Origin: Clostridia bacterium
GTDB lineage: Bacteria > Bacillota > Clostridia > Oscillospirales > Butyricicoccaceae
Assembly (NCBI GenBank): GCA_017408485.1
Contig: JAFQUM010000014.1
Span: forward strand, 153,661-217,660
Length of the DNA: 64,000 nt
Direction of reading: 5' to 3'
Shown: in pieces, positions 1-9,100 of the stretch
Layout of the letters: each line of letters opens with the position of its first letter
How positions within the stretch are numbered: the stretch's first letter is position 1
Program-made: the position numbers and the translations under genes
The notes under the pieces: generated by a model
Told to the model about the DNA's origin: nothing
What the model saw: only the letters and a program-made list of their open reading frames with translations
Database searches by the model: none

Positions 1-2
1 TA

Positions 3-761
3 ACCTTTGGTTTCTACCTGCGTAATGACCGTGACACCGCTGTCACACTTGAGATAAAAGATACAGTTCCCGAGGGAACGACCTATATTACGGGCGCACA
101 GAAAAAGAACGGAGACAGTCTAAGCTGGAGCGTCACCCTTGCCCCTAAAGCGAGACAAATGGTATGCTATACAGTAAGGGTAAACAATGATAATACCCTT
201 TATAATACAGCAATTCACAGCGACAGCACTGTAGGTGGCGTGTACACTAACTGCCCCGATATATATATTACCAAAACCTTGACGACCAAACAGCAAAAGC
301 AGATATATGATATTTGTCGTTTACTTGACACTTTTGTGAAAGATCCCGCTCCCGAAATTGCGGAAAAAGTATACGAGCGTATTGGTCTCACGATCGATCT
401 GCCCTATGAAAGCACATTGATTTCCAGTATTTTCGAGGGCAAAAAAAGTGAATACACCCTTGATATGTCCAGCAAGTGCTATAAGATGGTGGTTCCCACG
501 CTTTATGGCGGTTACAGAACATATGGTGAGGTTTATGATAAGGGCGAGCGTACTCGAAATTTCCATTACAATATGATGATCGGTGACCTGCTCGTGTTTA
601 AAGAGGGAAGCCTTGGCATTTATATGTATGCGGGCGATGGACAACTTGCCGATCTTGAAAATCGTACACTTCTATCGGAAACCGAAAGTAAAAAAATTAT
701 GACCGCCGTTTTTGGTCGTGATATGTGGGCGGTCTTGCGCCCTGTGATCGGTGCACAATAA
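3..761 (+). CDS. Secreted papain-like/DUF11 protein, copy 1 (5' end missing)
   Basis: The frame is open from the first bases of the window, so the gene starts outside it; the ATG at 159 is internal. The visible 252 residues match the C-terminal half of the next two genes. They contain a DUF11-like beta domain (TFGFYLRNDRD, then DTVPEGTTY), a short linker, and a C-terminal region with KCYKMVVPTLYGGY and GDLLVF. That last region looks like a degenerate NlpC/P60-type papain fold: a Cys is kept but the usual His is not evident. By analogy with its neighbours it should be an exported lipoprotein acting at the cell surface. It is the first of three tandem paralogs on one strand, 15 bases from the next. 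Exact function unknown. Confidence 0.85.
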   Translation, partial: TFGFYLRNDRDTAVTLEIKDTVPEGTTYITGAQKKNGDSLSWSVTLAPKARQMVCYTVRVNNDNTLYNTAIHSDSTVGGVYTNCPDIYITKTLTTKQQKQIYDICRLLDTFVKDPAPEIAEKVYERIGLTIDLPYESTLISSIFEGKKSEYTLDMSSKCYKMVVPTLYGGYRTYGEVYDKGERTRNFHYNMMIGDLLVFKEGSLGIYMYAGDGQLADLENRTLLSETESKKIMTAVFGRDMWAVLRPVIGAQ

Positions 762-776
762 AGAAGGAGAAGCAAA

Positions 777-2516
777 ATGAGAAGAATAGTTTGTATCTTA
801 TTAGCCATATTGATGTTAGCAACAATGCTCAGCGGTTGTGCAAATGAGCAACAGAATAATACTATTCCTGTTGAGCCTTCCGTTGATGATCCAACAGCTG
901 GCACAGATGACCACGATGTACCCACAGAGCCTGATGTGCCAACCGAGCCTGAAGAGCCCGCAGAAAACATAATGCTTGATATGCCCAATGTCCTCCCATT
1001 GCCCGATATCAATGTCGGAGAGGTCGAATATTCATACGAGGTAGCGGCACTGGTAAGTGTTGCCAAGGCGTATCTTGCACGAACGGCGGCAACACAGTAC
1101 GAGGATGGAGGATTCACAAGCTCCGGCGAGAGATGGTTCGATATGTTTGCCTATGCCCCCGAAAGCGGAACATCGCAGAACACATATTACAGCTCTTGTT
1201 CACCCTTTATGAAGGATGTTGTATGGCAGGCTTGGGGCGTGGATATAACCGAGCCTAACATTTGGACCGCTGCTCAAATGGCGCAGGCGGATAAATACAG
1301 CACATGGAATTATACAGTCAAGGGCAACGAAACCAATGCCGAAAAGGAAAAGATCAAACAGGAGTTTCTCTCTCAGCTTAAGCCCGGTGACTTCATAGCG
1401 GTGCATAAAAGCGGTCCACAGGGACACATTTTCTTCTATGTAGGCGATGGCTGGGTTATCCATAGTTATTGTAATACCTCTGTAGATGAAGGAAATTATG
1501 ACCACTCAAAGAACGATGCCCATATTGAAAAAACGGGAGCGATCGTATATAGGCGATTGGATACCATCTTCAAAGATGGCAACTACTACGAGTTCTGGAA
1601 ATATACAAAGTGGAGCATAATGCGCCCTGCTGAATATATCAAGGATATAAAGGTTACCGAGCAGGCAAAGCTTCGTATGGAAAATCTCGACGGCATTTAT
1701 GTTGAAAAGCTGAGCAGTCACCCAATGGGCCTTGGCGCAGATTTGGGTGAAAAGATAACATATGGCTTTTATTTGCGTAATGACCGCGGTAAAACGGCTA
1801 CCGTCTTGATCAAGGACACAGTACCCGAAAACACCGAATATGTGATTGGCGCAGAAAAACGAGAAGGTAGCAATCTAAGCTGGGGCGTCACCCTCGCCCC
1901 GGGCGAAGAGAAGATGGTCTGCTATACCGTCAGAGTTAAAACAAACTCCGCGCTGTACGGCAAAAAGGTGGAGAGTCAGGCTACTGCGGGCGGCGTATAT
2001 CTGCCCTGCAATGCCGTATATATAACCAAGAATATCACCGAAGCTCAACAAAAGAACATCAACGAAACGGGCTGGATCATAGCAAATATCATCGCTGACA
2101 GCCCAATAGGTCTTGCAAAAGAAATATACAAGTCAGCAGGTTTGGAACTTGATCTGCCCGAAGCGGAAACAATAATCGATTCTCTATTTGCGGGAGAGGG
2201 AATATATAGAACACTCAACACCTCAAGTGAGTATTACGGTATGGTGGTGCCCAACCTCTACGGTGGATTCTGCACAAAAGGAGAAGATGCAGAAAAAGGC
2301 GCCCGCACCCGTAATTTGGAAATAAATCCCGCCATTGGCGATATAATCATATGTCAGGAAGCGGGAGAGACTATCGCATATTTATTTATGGGCGAAGAAA
2401 GACTTGTGAATCTTACTACCCACAAAATACTCAACCCTAGACTTACAACAAGCGCCATTGAAGCCCTGTTTGGCAGAGAGGTGTGGGTCACCATAAGACC
2501 TGCTATGGCAAAATAA
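777..2516 (+). CDS. Lipoprotein with NlpC/P60-like, DUF11-like and degenerate papain-like domains, copy 2
   Basis: 579 residues. Residues 1-21 are a lipoprotein signal ending in LSGC (Cys21), followed by a Pro/Glu/Thr-rich linker to about residue 65. Residues 85-280 look like an NlpC/P60 or CHAP-type papain fold: SSCSPFMKD (Cys141) and GPQGHIFFYVGDGWVIHS (His217) supply the expected Cys and His. A DUF11-like domain covers about 310-395. The C-terminal 150 residues repeat the logic of the first domain (GDIII, then LFGREVWVTIRPA against KWSIMRPAEY), but the Cys position is Tyr (SEYYGMVVP) and the His is lost. A peptidoglycan peptidase or amidase role is inferred from the fold only. An AAGGAGAAG ribosome binding site precedes the ATG. 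Tandem with copies 1 and 3. Confidence 0.85.
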   Translation: MRRIVCILLAILMLATMLSGCANEQQNNTIPVEPSVDDPTAGTDDHDVPTEPDVPTEPEEPAENIMLDMPNVLPLPDINVGEVEYSYEVAALVSVAKAYLARTAATQYEDGGFTSSGERWFDMFAYAPESGTSQNTYYSSCSPFMKDVVWQAWGVDITEPNIWTAAQMAQADKYSTWNYTVKGNETNAEKEKIKQEFLSQLKPGDFIAVHKSGPQGHIFFYVGDGWVIHSYCNTSVDEGNYDHSKNDAHIEKTGAIVYRRLDTIFKDGNYYEFWKYTKWSIMRPAEYIKDIKVTEQAKLRMENLDGIYVEKLSSHPMGLGADLGEKITYGFYLRNDRGKTATVLIKDTVPENTEYVIGAEKREGSNLSWGVTLAPGEEKMVCYTVRVKTNSALYGKKVESQATAGGVYLPCNAVYITKNITEAQQKNINETGWIIANIIADSPIGLAKEIYKSAGLELDLPEAETIIDSLFAGEGIYRTLNTSSEYYGMVVPNLYGGFCTKGEDAEKGARTRNLEINPAIGDIIICQEAGETIAYLFMGEERLVNLTTHKILNPRLTTSAIEALFGREVWVTIRPAMAK

Positions 2517-2525
2517 GGAGAAAAT

Positions 2526-4226
2526 ATGAAAAAACTGGTTGCGCTTTTGCTTGCAATGCTGCTGCTAATGGGAAGCGTTGCTTGCGGCAAAGAAAATACA
2601 AATACTATAAAAAACAACGGCTCGACAGATGAGCCGACAGAAAGCAGTAAGTTAGAAATGCCCATCATAAGAAAAAGACCCGTAAGCCCCGAGGGTGAAG
2701 TGGATCTGCCTTCTTATGAGGTGGAAGCATTGATCGAAGTAGCCAAGGCCTATATTGCAAGAACGATTGCAAATCAATACGAGGACTCATTCAAAACAGC
2801 ATTTGATGAAAGATGGTTTATACCCAACAAAGAATCGGCAGGTGACTTGTCTGTCTATTCTCCCGAATCGGCAACCTCCCAGAATACCTATTACGCTTCG
2901 TGCTCTCCTTTTATGAAGGACCTTTTTTGGCAGGCGTGGGGAGTAAACTTGACCGATACAGGCTCCTGGACGGCGGCAGAAATAGCCAAGGATAGCAAGT
3001 ACAGCCTTTGGAGCTATGTTCCTACAAAGGTTGAGATAGAAGAAGAAAAAGAAAAGATCAAGACAGAGTTTTTAAGCACTCTCATCCCGGGTGATGTAAT
3101 CGCTCTTTGTCATAAAGGACCTTCGGGACATATCTTGCTTTACATAGGCAACGGATGGGCGATCCACTGCACTTGCCATTACAGCACAGGCGGCGGCAAT
3201 TACGATCACGGTGTAAACTCGGCAAAGATAGAAGTCGACGGAAGCGTAGAATATATCGACCTCAATACCTTCTTTGAAGAGGACAATTACTACTATTTCT
3301 GGGAAAAGGAAATATGGAGCATTCTGCGTCCTTCTGATTATATCAAGGATATAAAGATCACCGAGCAGACCAAGCTTCGTATGGATAATCTAAGGGATAT
3401 TTATGTTGAAAAAATAAGCTCCCATCCCGTAGGCTTGACCGCGCAAATAGGCGAAGAGATAACCTATGGATTCTATCTGCGAAACGACCGCGAGGAGCAG
3501 GCGACCATTGAAATAAAGGATATAGTTCCCGAAAACACAACCTATGTGTCGGGTGCAGATGCGGTTGACGGCAAAAACCTGAGCTGGAGCGTAAGTCTGG
3601 CTGCAGGAGAAGAAAAGTTTATCCGTTATACCGTTAAGGTGAATGAAGATCCCGAACTTTACAAAAATGGCGTGATCAAAAGCAATAGCGCAACCGCGGG
3701 CGGAGTTTTGCTGCCTTGTCCAAGCATTTATATAGGCAAAAAGCTGGACGAGAGCAATCTTAAAAAGCTTGAAGAAGTTTGTGTTATCGATGAAGAAAGC
3801 GAAGTCGAGGGTATAGCGCTGGCTCGCGAGTTTTATGAAAAAGCGGGGCTCAAGCTTGATCTTCCCAATGAGACTACTCTCATAAACGAGCTGTTTATAA
3901 AGGATGATGTATATTATCAGCTTAATCCTGAAAGCTCCTGCTACAATATGGTAGTCCCCAAGCTTTACGGAGGCTTCAGAACAAACGATGACAATACTCA
4001 AAAGGGCGAGCGTACCGGCTTTATAGATTATAATCTTATGATAGGAGATATCCTTATCTGCAGGGAGGCAAGCGCGGTCAAGACCTTTATATGTGCAGGC
4101 GAAGAGAAAATAATAGGACTGTTCGTTGGCGGCGGGCTGATGTACGAGGGAGAAGAATACTATTCAGTTCTTCATTCGTCATTCGGTCACGATGTATACG
4201 CAGTCTTAAGAACTTCCGCTGAATAA
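2526..4226 (+). CDS. Lipoprotein with NlpC/P60-like, DUF11-like and degenerate papain-like domains, copy 3
   Basis: 566 residues, paralog of the preceding gene, starting 9 bases after it behind AAGGAG. The lipobox is GSVAC (Cys20), with a shorter linker than copy 2. The N-terminal papain-like domain has Cys126 (ASCSPFMKD) and His202 (GPSGHILLYIG). The DUF11-like domain includes YGFYLRNDRE and VPENTTYVSG. The C-terminal degenerate papain-like domain keeps a Cys (SSCYNMVVPKLYGGF) but not the His. The three copies share order and spacing, which suggests local tandem duplication followed by divergence of the C-terminal domain. A strong terminator follows directly, closing the transcript. Substrate unknown; cell-wall remodelling or surface binding is inferred. 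Confidence 0.85.
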   Translation: MKKLVALLLAMLLLMGSVACGKENTNTIKNNGSTDEPTESSKLEMPIIRKRPVSPEGEVDLPSYEVEALIEVAKAYIARTIANQYEDSFKTAFDERWFIPNKESAGDLSVYSPESATSQNTYYASCSPFMKDLFWQAWGVNLTDTGSWTAAEIAKDSKYSLWSYVPTKVEIEEEKEKIKTEFLSTLIPGDVIALCHKGPSGHILLYIGNGWAIHCTCHYSTGGGNYDHGVNSAKIEVDGSVEYIDLNTFFEEDNYYYFWEKEIWSILRPSDYIKDIKITEQTKLRMDNLRDIYVEKISSHPVGLTAQIGEEITYGFYLRNDREEQATIEIKDIVPENTTYVSGADAVDGKNLSWSVSLAAGEEKFIRYTVKVNEDPELYKNGVIKSNSATAGGVLLPCPSIYIGKKLDESNLKKLEEVCVIDEESEVEGIALAREFYEKAGLKLDLPNETTLINELFIKDDVYYQLNPESSCYNMVVPKLYGGFRTNDDNTQKGERTGFIDYNLMIGDILICREASAVKTFICAGEEKIIGLFVGGGLMYEGEEYYSVLHSSFGHDVYAVLRTSAE

Positions 4227-4234
4227 TGCTTAGA

Positions 4235-4267
4235 TGCCTTTCGGTTTTTTACCGAAAGGCATTTTTT
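4235..4267 (+). terminator. Rho-independent terminator of the lipoprotein cluster
   Basis: An 11-bp perfect stem (TGCCTTTCGGT with ACCGAAAGGCA), a T-rich loop, then six T residues. It lies 9 bases after the stop of copy 3. Confidence 0.9.
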
Positions 4268-4271
4268 ATAC

Positions 4272-4300
4272 TTTTCAAATAGATATAACAGTGGTATAAT
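4272..4300 (+). promoter_or_regulatory. Candidate promoter of tsaE-tsaB-rpiB
   Basis: TTTTCA, 17 bases, then a consensus TATAAT at 4295-4300. The -35 is weak. A start site near 4307 would exclude the ATG at 4305 as the tsaE start and favours the TTG at 4338. Confidence 0.5.
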
Positions 4301-4337
4301 ATCTTTGTATAAGTATGTGTATGATCGAGGGATAAGC

Positions 4338-4760
4338 TTGAAGGAAACAGTTTATATAACAAATAGCTACGAGCAGACAAAGGAGCTTGGCAAAAGGCTT
4401 GCCTTAGAGATGAGCAATGTGTCGGTAGTGGCGCTTTTCGGTACATTAGGTGTTGGAAAGACCGCCTTTTCTGCGGGGGTTGCCGAAGGCTTCAATTGCC
4501 GTCAAAATGCAAGCAGTCCCACATATAATATTGTTAACGAGTATTATGGTGACCGCAGAGTCTGCCATTTTGATATGTATCGTATTTCCGACAGTGATGC
4601 CCTTTATGAGATAGGCTGGGAGGAATACATCAGCTCCGGTGCGTTGTGCCTTGTTGAATGGAGCGAAAATGTAGAAGATGCCCTGCCGCACGATTGTTGG
4701 CGCATTTATATAAATAAGCTTGATGAAAACAGCAGAGAAATAAAGGTGATAAAGTGCTGA
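4338..4760 (+). CDS. tsaE: tRNA t6A biosynthesis ATPase TsaE
   Basis: 140 residues from a TTG start at 4338, chosen because GAGGGA lies about 6 bases upstream and the -10 box sits just before the alternative ATG at 4305. TsaE is the P-loop ATPase that works with TsaB and TsaD to add threonylcarbamoyl to A37 of ANN-reading tRNAs in the cytoplasm. The Walker A motif is GTLGVGKT near residue 32. SSPTYNIVNEY and the HFDMYR segment are typical of the family, as is CLVEWSEN. It overlaps tsaB by 7 bases, which fits a translationally coupled pair. tsaD is not in this window. Confidence 0.93.
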   Translation: MKETVYITNSYEQTKELGKRLALEMSNVSVVALFGTLGVGKTAFSAGVAEGFNCRQNASSPTYNIVNEYYGDRRVCHFDMYRISDSDALYEIGWEEYISSGALCLVEWSENVEDALPHDCWRIYINKLDENSREIKVIKC

Positions 4761-5425
4761 TACTCGCATTGGATACCTCAGGAAAGACCGCCTCTTGTGC
4801 TCTCGCTCGCGATGGGGAGCTGATTGCCGAGGTCAAACAAGAAACTAATTTAAGTCATAGCCGCACGCTTCTTCCGTTGTGCGAAAAGATGCTCAAAGAG
4901 AATGAACTTAAGCTGTCAGATATAGACATATTTGCTGCCACATCGGGTCCCGGTTCTTTTACGGGACTGAGAATAGGCATTGCTGCGGTTAAGGGCTTTG
5001 CGCTTATGGGCGACAAGCCCTGCGTTGCAGTTCCCACGCTGATCTCTGCGGCATTCGGCACAGAGGGCAACGGTGTTATCTGTGCTGCCGTACGCGCCCG
5101 TCCCGATGAGTTTTACTGTGCATTCTTTGAAAGAGCGGGAGGCAGACTTGCCCGCCTTACCTATGATGAGGTCATGACTACCGAGCAGATACTTGCCGAG
5201 GCGGCACAGCTTGAGGGTAGGATCCGTCTTTGCGGAGAGGGAAGCCGCGAGCTTTTTGACAAAGCCCCCGAGGGAATGTTTGCCTTTACAGATGTAAACC
5301 AAAGCGCGGGAGCCACCGCTCTTGCGGCATTTTATATGGAGCAGGTCTCCTGCCACGATATTAACCCCGTATATATGAAAGACTCCCAGGCGGAGCGAAT
5401 GAAAAAGGAGAGAGAAGCAAAATGA
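4754..5425 (+). CDS. tsaB: tRNA t6A biosynthesis protein TsaB
   Basis: 223 residues from a GTG start. TsaB is a catalytically inactive ASKHA-fold paralog of TsaD that dimerises with it in the t6A complex. The N-terminal LALDTSGKTASCAL is the ASKHA phosphate-1 strand, and ATSGPGSFTGLRIG (about residues 60-75) is the TsaB/TsaD hallmark. Length is normal for Firmicutes. It overlaps both tsaE upstream and rpiB downstream (ATGA), so the three are one operon. Confidence 0.93.
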   Translation: MLILALDTSGKTASCALARDGELIAEVKQETNLSHSRTLLPLCEKMLKENELKLSDIDIFAATSGPGSFTGLRIGIAAVKGFALMGDKPCVAVPTLISAAFGTEGNGVICAAVRARPDEFYCAFFERAGGRLARLTYDEVMTTEQILAEAAQLEGRIRLCGEGSRELFDKAPEGMFAFTDVNQSAGATALAAFYMEQVSCHDINPVYMKDSQAERMKKEREAK

Positions 5426-5850
5426 AAATAGCAATAGGTTGCGACCACGCAGGCGTTGATTATAAGCTCGTAATAATCGAGCACCTCAACAAAAATGGTA
5501 TTGAGACCGAGGATTTCGGCACTTATGACAAGCAGTCCTGTCATTACCCCATTTATGCAAAAAAGGTAACCGATTCGGTCGTTTCGGGTGATGCTGATTT
5601 TGGCATATTGGTCTGCGGTACGGGCATCGGTATGTCCATAGCGGCAAACAAGGTCAAGGGCATTCGCGCCGCTCACGTTACCGATTGTTTTTCCGCGGAG
5701 GCAACAAGACAACACAACAATGCCAATGTTTTGTGCTTAGGTCAGCGTATTATCGGAGAAGGCCTTGCACTGAAAATAGTGGATATCTTTATCGAGACCG
5801 AGTTCTTGGGCGGAAGACACCAAGAAAGACTTGATTTGTTTGACAAATAA
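5422..5850 (+). CDS. rpiB: Ribose-5-phosphate isomerase B
   Basis: 142 residues. RpiB interconverts ribose 5-phosphate and ribulose 5-phosphate in the pentose phosphate pathway. The start IAIGCDHAGVDYK carries the substrate-binding Asp-His, and GILVCGTGIGMSIAANK is the active-site Cys loop. RQHNNANVLCLGQR completes the family signature. It overlaps tsaB by four bases. Its neighbour upp uses PRPP, which is made from ribose 5-phosphate, so the pairing is metabolically sensible. Confidence 0.95.
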   Translation: MKIAIGCDHAGVDYKLVIIEHLNKNGIETEDFGTYDKQSCHYPIYAKKVTDSVVSGDADFGILVCGTGIGMSIAANKVKGIRAAHVTDCFSAEATRQHNNANVLCLGQRIIGEGLALKIVDIFIETEFLGGRHQERLDLFDK

Positions 5851-5880
5851 TCATATTTAAATATAAGGAGCAGGAAAGAT

Positions 5881-6510
5881 ATGAAAAACGTACATGTTCT
5901 GGATCATCCTCTTATTCAGCACAAGCTGGCTATCATCCGCAAGACCACCACGGGCGTAAAAGAGTTCCGCGAGATCGTCAGCGAGATCGCAATGCTTATG
6001 TGTTATGATGCTACCCGCGATCTGCAGACAAGAACAAAGACCATCGAGACCCCCGTTGCAAAGGCAAAGGTCAAGGTCTTGGCAGGCAAAAAGCTTGCTA
6101 TCGTTCCCATTCTTCGCGCAGGTCTCGGTATGGTAGACGGAATGCTTTCTCTTATTCCTTCCGCAAAAGTTGGACATATTGGTCTGTATCGTGATCCCGT
6201 TACCCACGAGCCTATAGAATACTACTGCAAGCTGCCCGAGGATATTGAAAACAGAGATGTTATCATTGTTGATCCTATGCTGGCAACCGGCGGTTCAGCA
6301 TCTGCTGCTGTTACATTCCTTAAAAAGCGCGGTGTTACAAGCATCAAGGTGCTTAATATCATTGCCGCTCCCGAGGGTGTTGAAAAACTTATGAGCGATC
6401 ACCCCGACATTCAGCTTTATGTTGCCGCTCTTGACGAAAAGCTCAACGAGAACAAGTATATCGTTCCCGGTCTGGGTGACGCAGGCGACAGAATTTTCGG
6501 AACAAAGTAA
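5881..6510 (+). CDS. upp: Uracil phosphoribosyltransferase
   Basis: 209 residues, the usual length. Upp salvages uracil by joining it to PRPP to give UMP. The PRPP-binding loop is [15 protein letters not shown] near residue 125, and the C-terminal [14 protein letters not shown] is the uracil-binding signature. AAGGAGCAGG precedes the ATG by about 7 bases. It is 30 bases downstream of rpiB and probably co-transcribed. A hairpin at 6531 separates it from the convergent carboxypeptidase gene. Confidence 0.96.
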   Translation: MKNVHVLDHPLIQHKLAIIRKTTTGVKEFREIVSEIAMLMCYDATRDLQTRTKTIETPVAKAKVKVLAGKKLAIVPILRAGLGMVDGMLSLIPSAKVGHIGLYRDPVTHEPIEYYCKLPEDIENRDVIIVDPMLATGGSASAAVTFLKKRGVTSIKVLNIIAAPEGVEKLMSDHPDIQLYVAALDEKLNENKYIVPGLGDAGDRIFGTK

Positions 6511-6530
6511 ACAGTTCCAATAAATAAAAT

Positions 6531-6555
6531 ACCGAGGCAGCAAAGCTGCCTCGGT
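6531..6555. terminator. Shared terminator between upp and the carboxypeptidase gene
   Basis: An 11-bp perfect stem (ACCGAGGCAGC with GCTGCCTCGGT) and an AAA loop between convergent genes. The T-rich tail is best on the minus strand (TATTTTATTTA), so it mainly ends the minus-strand gene. Confidence 0.8.
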
Positions 6556-6573
6556 AAATTAAAAACTCTTTAA

Positions 6574-7944
6574 TTATCTTGAATATCTGCCCTTTCCGTA
6601 TCTTTTGCGCTTTTTGTTGCGGCGGGAGAGGATGATGGTAACAACTATCATAACAACGATAAGGGCTATCAGCACAATAACGATGATCTTGAAGATGGGA
6701 CTTTCGAGGAAGTTCTTGCCCTTGTCGAGAGTTTCCATTGCCTCAGACTTGGTCAGTGTGCTTGAAGACAGCAGAGCCATCTCATATGTTCTTCCCTCAA
6801 AGGTTATCTTCAGTGTACCGACTGCCTGACCCTTTTCAACAGGAGCCTGAATGGTTTCGGGGGCGGTGTAGCTTAAAACCACCTTGCCCGTGGTGTCCTC
6901 TCCCTCTTCAAGCAGATGTTCAAAGACAACATCGGTGTTATAATCAAAGCTGTTGGGAATAAGGTCGGACAGTGACTTTTCAGGCAACAGAATAATGGAG
7001 GTTCCGTCGGAGGAAAGGGTTACAGGCACCTCAACAATGGGCTGAGTAGCCTTGAGCAGGGTCTGCACAGAAAAATCCTCCGCGGCGTGATCGAAGAGCG
7101 TTCTTGTGTCAATGAAACGACCGTCTCTGCCGGATTCGGTTTTTGCACTTTTAAGAACTACCGTGTAGTATGTCATCCCGTCCTTTTTACAAGCGGCGGC
7201 AAGACAGTTACCTGCAGGGGTCGTAGTTCCCGTTTTGATACCCAATGTACCTTCATACACATATCCCGGTTGCGATTTATTGTGAAGCAGATGGTTGGTG
7301 GAGGACAGTGTATAGGACTTGGAATGCTTGTTGGTAATGGGAGTGGTTATGGTGACCTGCGATACTGTTTGGGCAAATGATTCGTTCTGCATAGCATATT
7401 GGCAAAGAACAAGCAGATCCCTTGCAGTGGTGTATTGCTCGTCATCGTGGAGGCCATGGGCATTTGTGAAGTGTGTGCCCGTCATACCAAGGTCCTCTGC
7501 CTTATCATTCATCAGGTTGACAAAGTCTTCAATACTTCCTGCTATGTTATATGCTATAACATCAGCAGTCTCGTTGTATGAAGGAACCAAAAGCAGGTCG
7601 AGCATATTTCGAAAAGCCATCTTTTCGCCGGGTATAAGGTATTTTACTTCGCCGATGGCGGTAAGAGGATCTAAGGATGCCTTATACGCGATGAACTCAG
7701 TATCAAGATCGGGCTGCTTTTCCAAAGCCACTACAGCGGTCATTATTTTGACTAAGGATGCGGGATACATTTTGGCATCGGCATTCTTTTCAAATAAAAC
7801 AGAGCTATATGTTCCGTCATCACTTTCAGCAAATAAAATTGCACTTTCTGCAAGTATATCGGGAGCGGAAGCGGCAGACACATTAAGAGGGATGAATGTC
7901 AGCGCAACAGCAAGTATACAAAGGCAGGATAAAAACTTTTTCAC
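6574..7944 (-). CDS. D-alanyl-D-alanine carboxypeptidase (DacF-type PBP5 family)
   Basis: 456 residues from GTG at 7944. The GTG at 7956 is only one base from GGAG, whereas 7944 has a normal spacing and gives a clean signal peptide starting MKKFLSCLCILAV. This S11 serine peptidase trims the terminal D-Ala of peptidoglycan stem peptides outside the membrane. Active-site motifs: SLVK (Ser63, Lys66), SYN and KTGTT. A beta-sandwich C-terminal domain follows, then a membrane helix (FKIIVIVLIALIVVMIVV) and a basic tail. A transmembrane anchor is unlike the amphipathic helix of classical PBP5. Monocistronic, convergent with upp. Confidence 0.9.
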   Translation of the reverse strand: MKKFLSCLCILAVALTFIPLNVSAASAPDILAESAILFAESDDGTYSSVLFEKNADAKMYPASLVKIMTAVVALEKQPDLDTEFIAYKASLDPLTAIGEVKYLIPGEKMAFRNMLDLLLVPSYNETADVIAYNIAGSIEDFVNLMNDKAEDLGMTGTHFTNAHGLHDDEQYTTARDLLVLCQYAMQNESFAQTVSQVTITTPITNKHSKSYTLSSTNHLLHNKSQPGYVYEGTLGIKTGTTTPAGNCLAAACKKDGMTYYTVVLKSAKTESGRDGRFIDTRTLFDHAAEDFSVQTLLKATQPIVEVPVTLSSDGTSIILLPEKSLSDLIPNSFDYNTDVVFEHLLEEGEDTTGKVVLSYTAPETIQAPVEKGQAVGTLKITFEGRTYEMALLSSSTLTKSEAMETLDKGKNFLESPIFKIIVIVLIALIVVMIVVTIILSRRNKKRKRYGKGRYSR

Positions 7945-8043
7945 CGCAAAACACACTCCTTTTAAAAATCTATCAAATACATTATAGCAATAATAACACA
8001 GCTTTTCAACTACTCAAAAATAAATTTACAGAGATGAAAAGAT

Positions 8044-8406
8044 ATGAAAAAGATCATAATAGCGGTCTGCATTGTTGCGGCACTGCTCACAGGTGTATTT
8101 ATAGGCAGCTCTCAGCTGCTTAAAAGCACTATTGTGGTAAAATCAGATAACATAGAAAATATGTCCCTTCAGCCGATAGTGGCAACCCCGTCTCAAAAGA
8201 CCGATGTCGGTACAAGGGTTAATATAAATACAGCCGATGCCAAGGAGCTTTGCGGCTTGCCGGGGATAGGCGAGGTTTTGGCTTTGCGTATTATTGAGTA
8301 CCGCGAGAAGAACGGCGATTTTCAAAGCACTGAGGAGATAATGGCGGTCAAAGGCATCGGTGCGGGAAAATATGACGCGATTCGTGAGTATATAAAAATC
8401 AAATAG
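8044..8406 (+). CDS. ComEA-like helix-hairpin-helix protein
   Basis: 120 residues. The N-terminal membrane helix (IIIAVCIVAALLTGVFIG) anchors a C-terminal helix-hairpin-helix domain. The region from VNINTADAKELCGLPGIG to EEIMAVKGIGAGKYDAIREY is the two-hairpin DNA-binding motif of ComEA, which binds incoming DNA in transformation. It lacks a long linker and no comEC or comEB lies nearby, so a competence role is inferred only from the domain. The next gene follows after 13 bases and it may be co-transcribed with the two-component genes. Confidence 0.8.
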   Translation: MKKIIIAVCIVAALLTGVFIGSSQLLKSTIVVKSDNIENMSLQPIVATPSQKTDVGTRVNINTADAKELCGLPGIGEVLALRIIEYREKNGDFQSTEEIMAVKGIGAGKYDAIREYIKIK

Positions 8407-8419
8407 GAGGATATTGAGT

Positions 8420-9100
8420 ATGAGAATCCTGGTAGTTGATGACGAAGTCCTATTGGTCAAGGGAATCAAGTTCAATCTTGAAAACGACGGGTATACTGTT
8501 GATGGAGCTTATGACGGGAAAACCGCGCTTGAGCTATTCAAGGAAAACAGATATGACCTGATAATACTTGACCTTATGCTTCCTGAACTTGACGGACTTA
8601 CAGTCTGCCGCAAGATCCGTGAGGAATCAAATGTTCCCGTGATAATGCTGACTGCAAAAAGCGAGGGCAGGGATAAGCTTATCGGCTTTGAGTACGGTGC
8701 TGATGACTATATCAGTAAGCCCTTTGATATCTTAGAGCTGAAGGCGCGTATCCGTGCTATTTTGCGCCGCGCAACCAAGCAGAATGACCATCCTGATGAG
8801 ATATTAGAGATTGGCTCTATCAAGGTCGATCTGCTTCAGCGCACAGTCTTTTCGGGCAGGGAAGAGATCGAGCTGACCGCCAAGGAGTTTGATGTGCTGG
8901 TAACGCTTATGCGTAATCGCGGCAAAATATACAGCCGTGAAAGCTTGCTTGCAGAGGTATGGGGAAAGGATTTCCCTGCAGATATACGCACTGTTGATGT
9001 ACACGTGCGCCGTTTGCGCGAAAAGCTGGAAAAAGATGATGCAAATCCCGAATATATACTGACCAAGTGGGGAGTTGGCTATTATTTCAAAGCAGACTGA
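8420..9100 (+). CDS. OmpR/PhoB-family response regulator
   Basis: 226 residues. AGGAGG at 8405-8410 sits 9 bases before the ATG at 8420 and only 3 before the in-frame TTG at 8414, so ATG is preferred. Receiver domain: acidic pair Asp7-Asp8, phosphoacceptor Asp51 (LIILDLMLPELDG), the MLTAK Thr and the SKPFD Lys. The C-terminal winged helix is of the OmpR type (ELTAKEFDVLVTLMRN, then VDVHVRRLREKL). It overlaps the histidine kinase gene by 26 bases. The target genes are not visible. Confidence 0.94.
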   Translation: MRILVVDDEVLLVKGIKFNLENDGYTVDGAYDGKTALELFKENRYDLIILDLMLPELDGLTVCRKIREESNVPVIMLTAKSEGRDKLIGFEYGADDYISKPFDILELKARIRAILRRATKQNDHPDEILEIGSIKVDLLQRTVFSGREEIELTAKEFDVLVTLMRNRGKIYSRESLLAEVWGKDFPADIRTVDVHVRRLREKLEKDDANPEYILTKWGVGYYFKAD

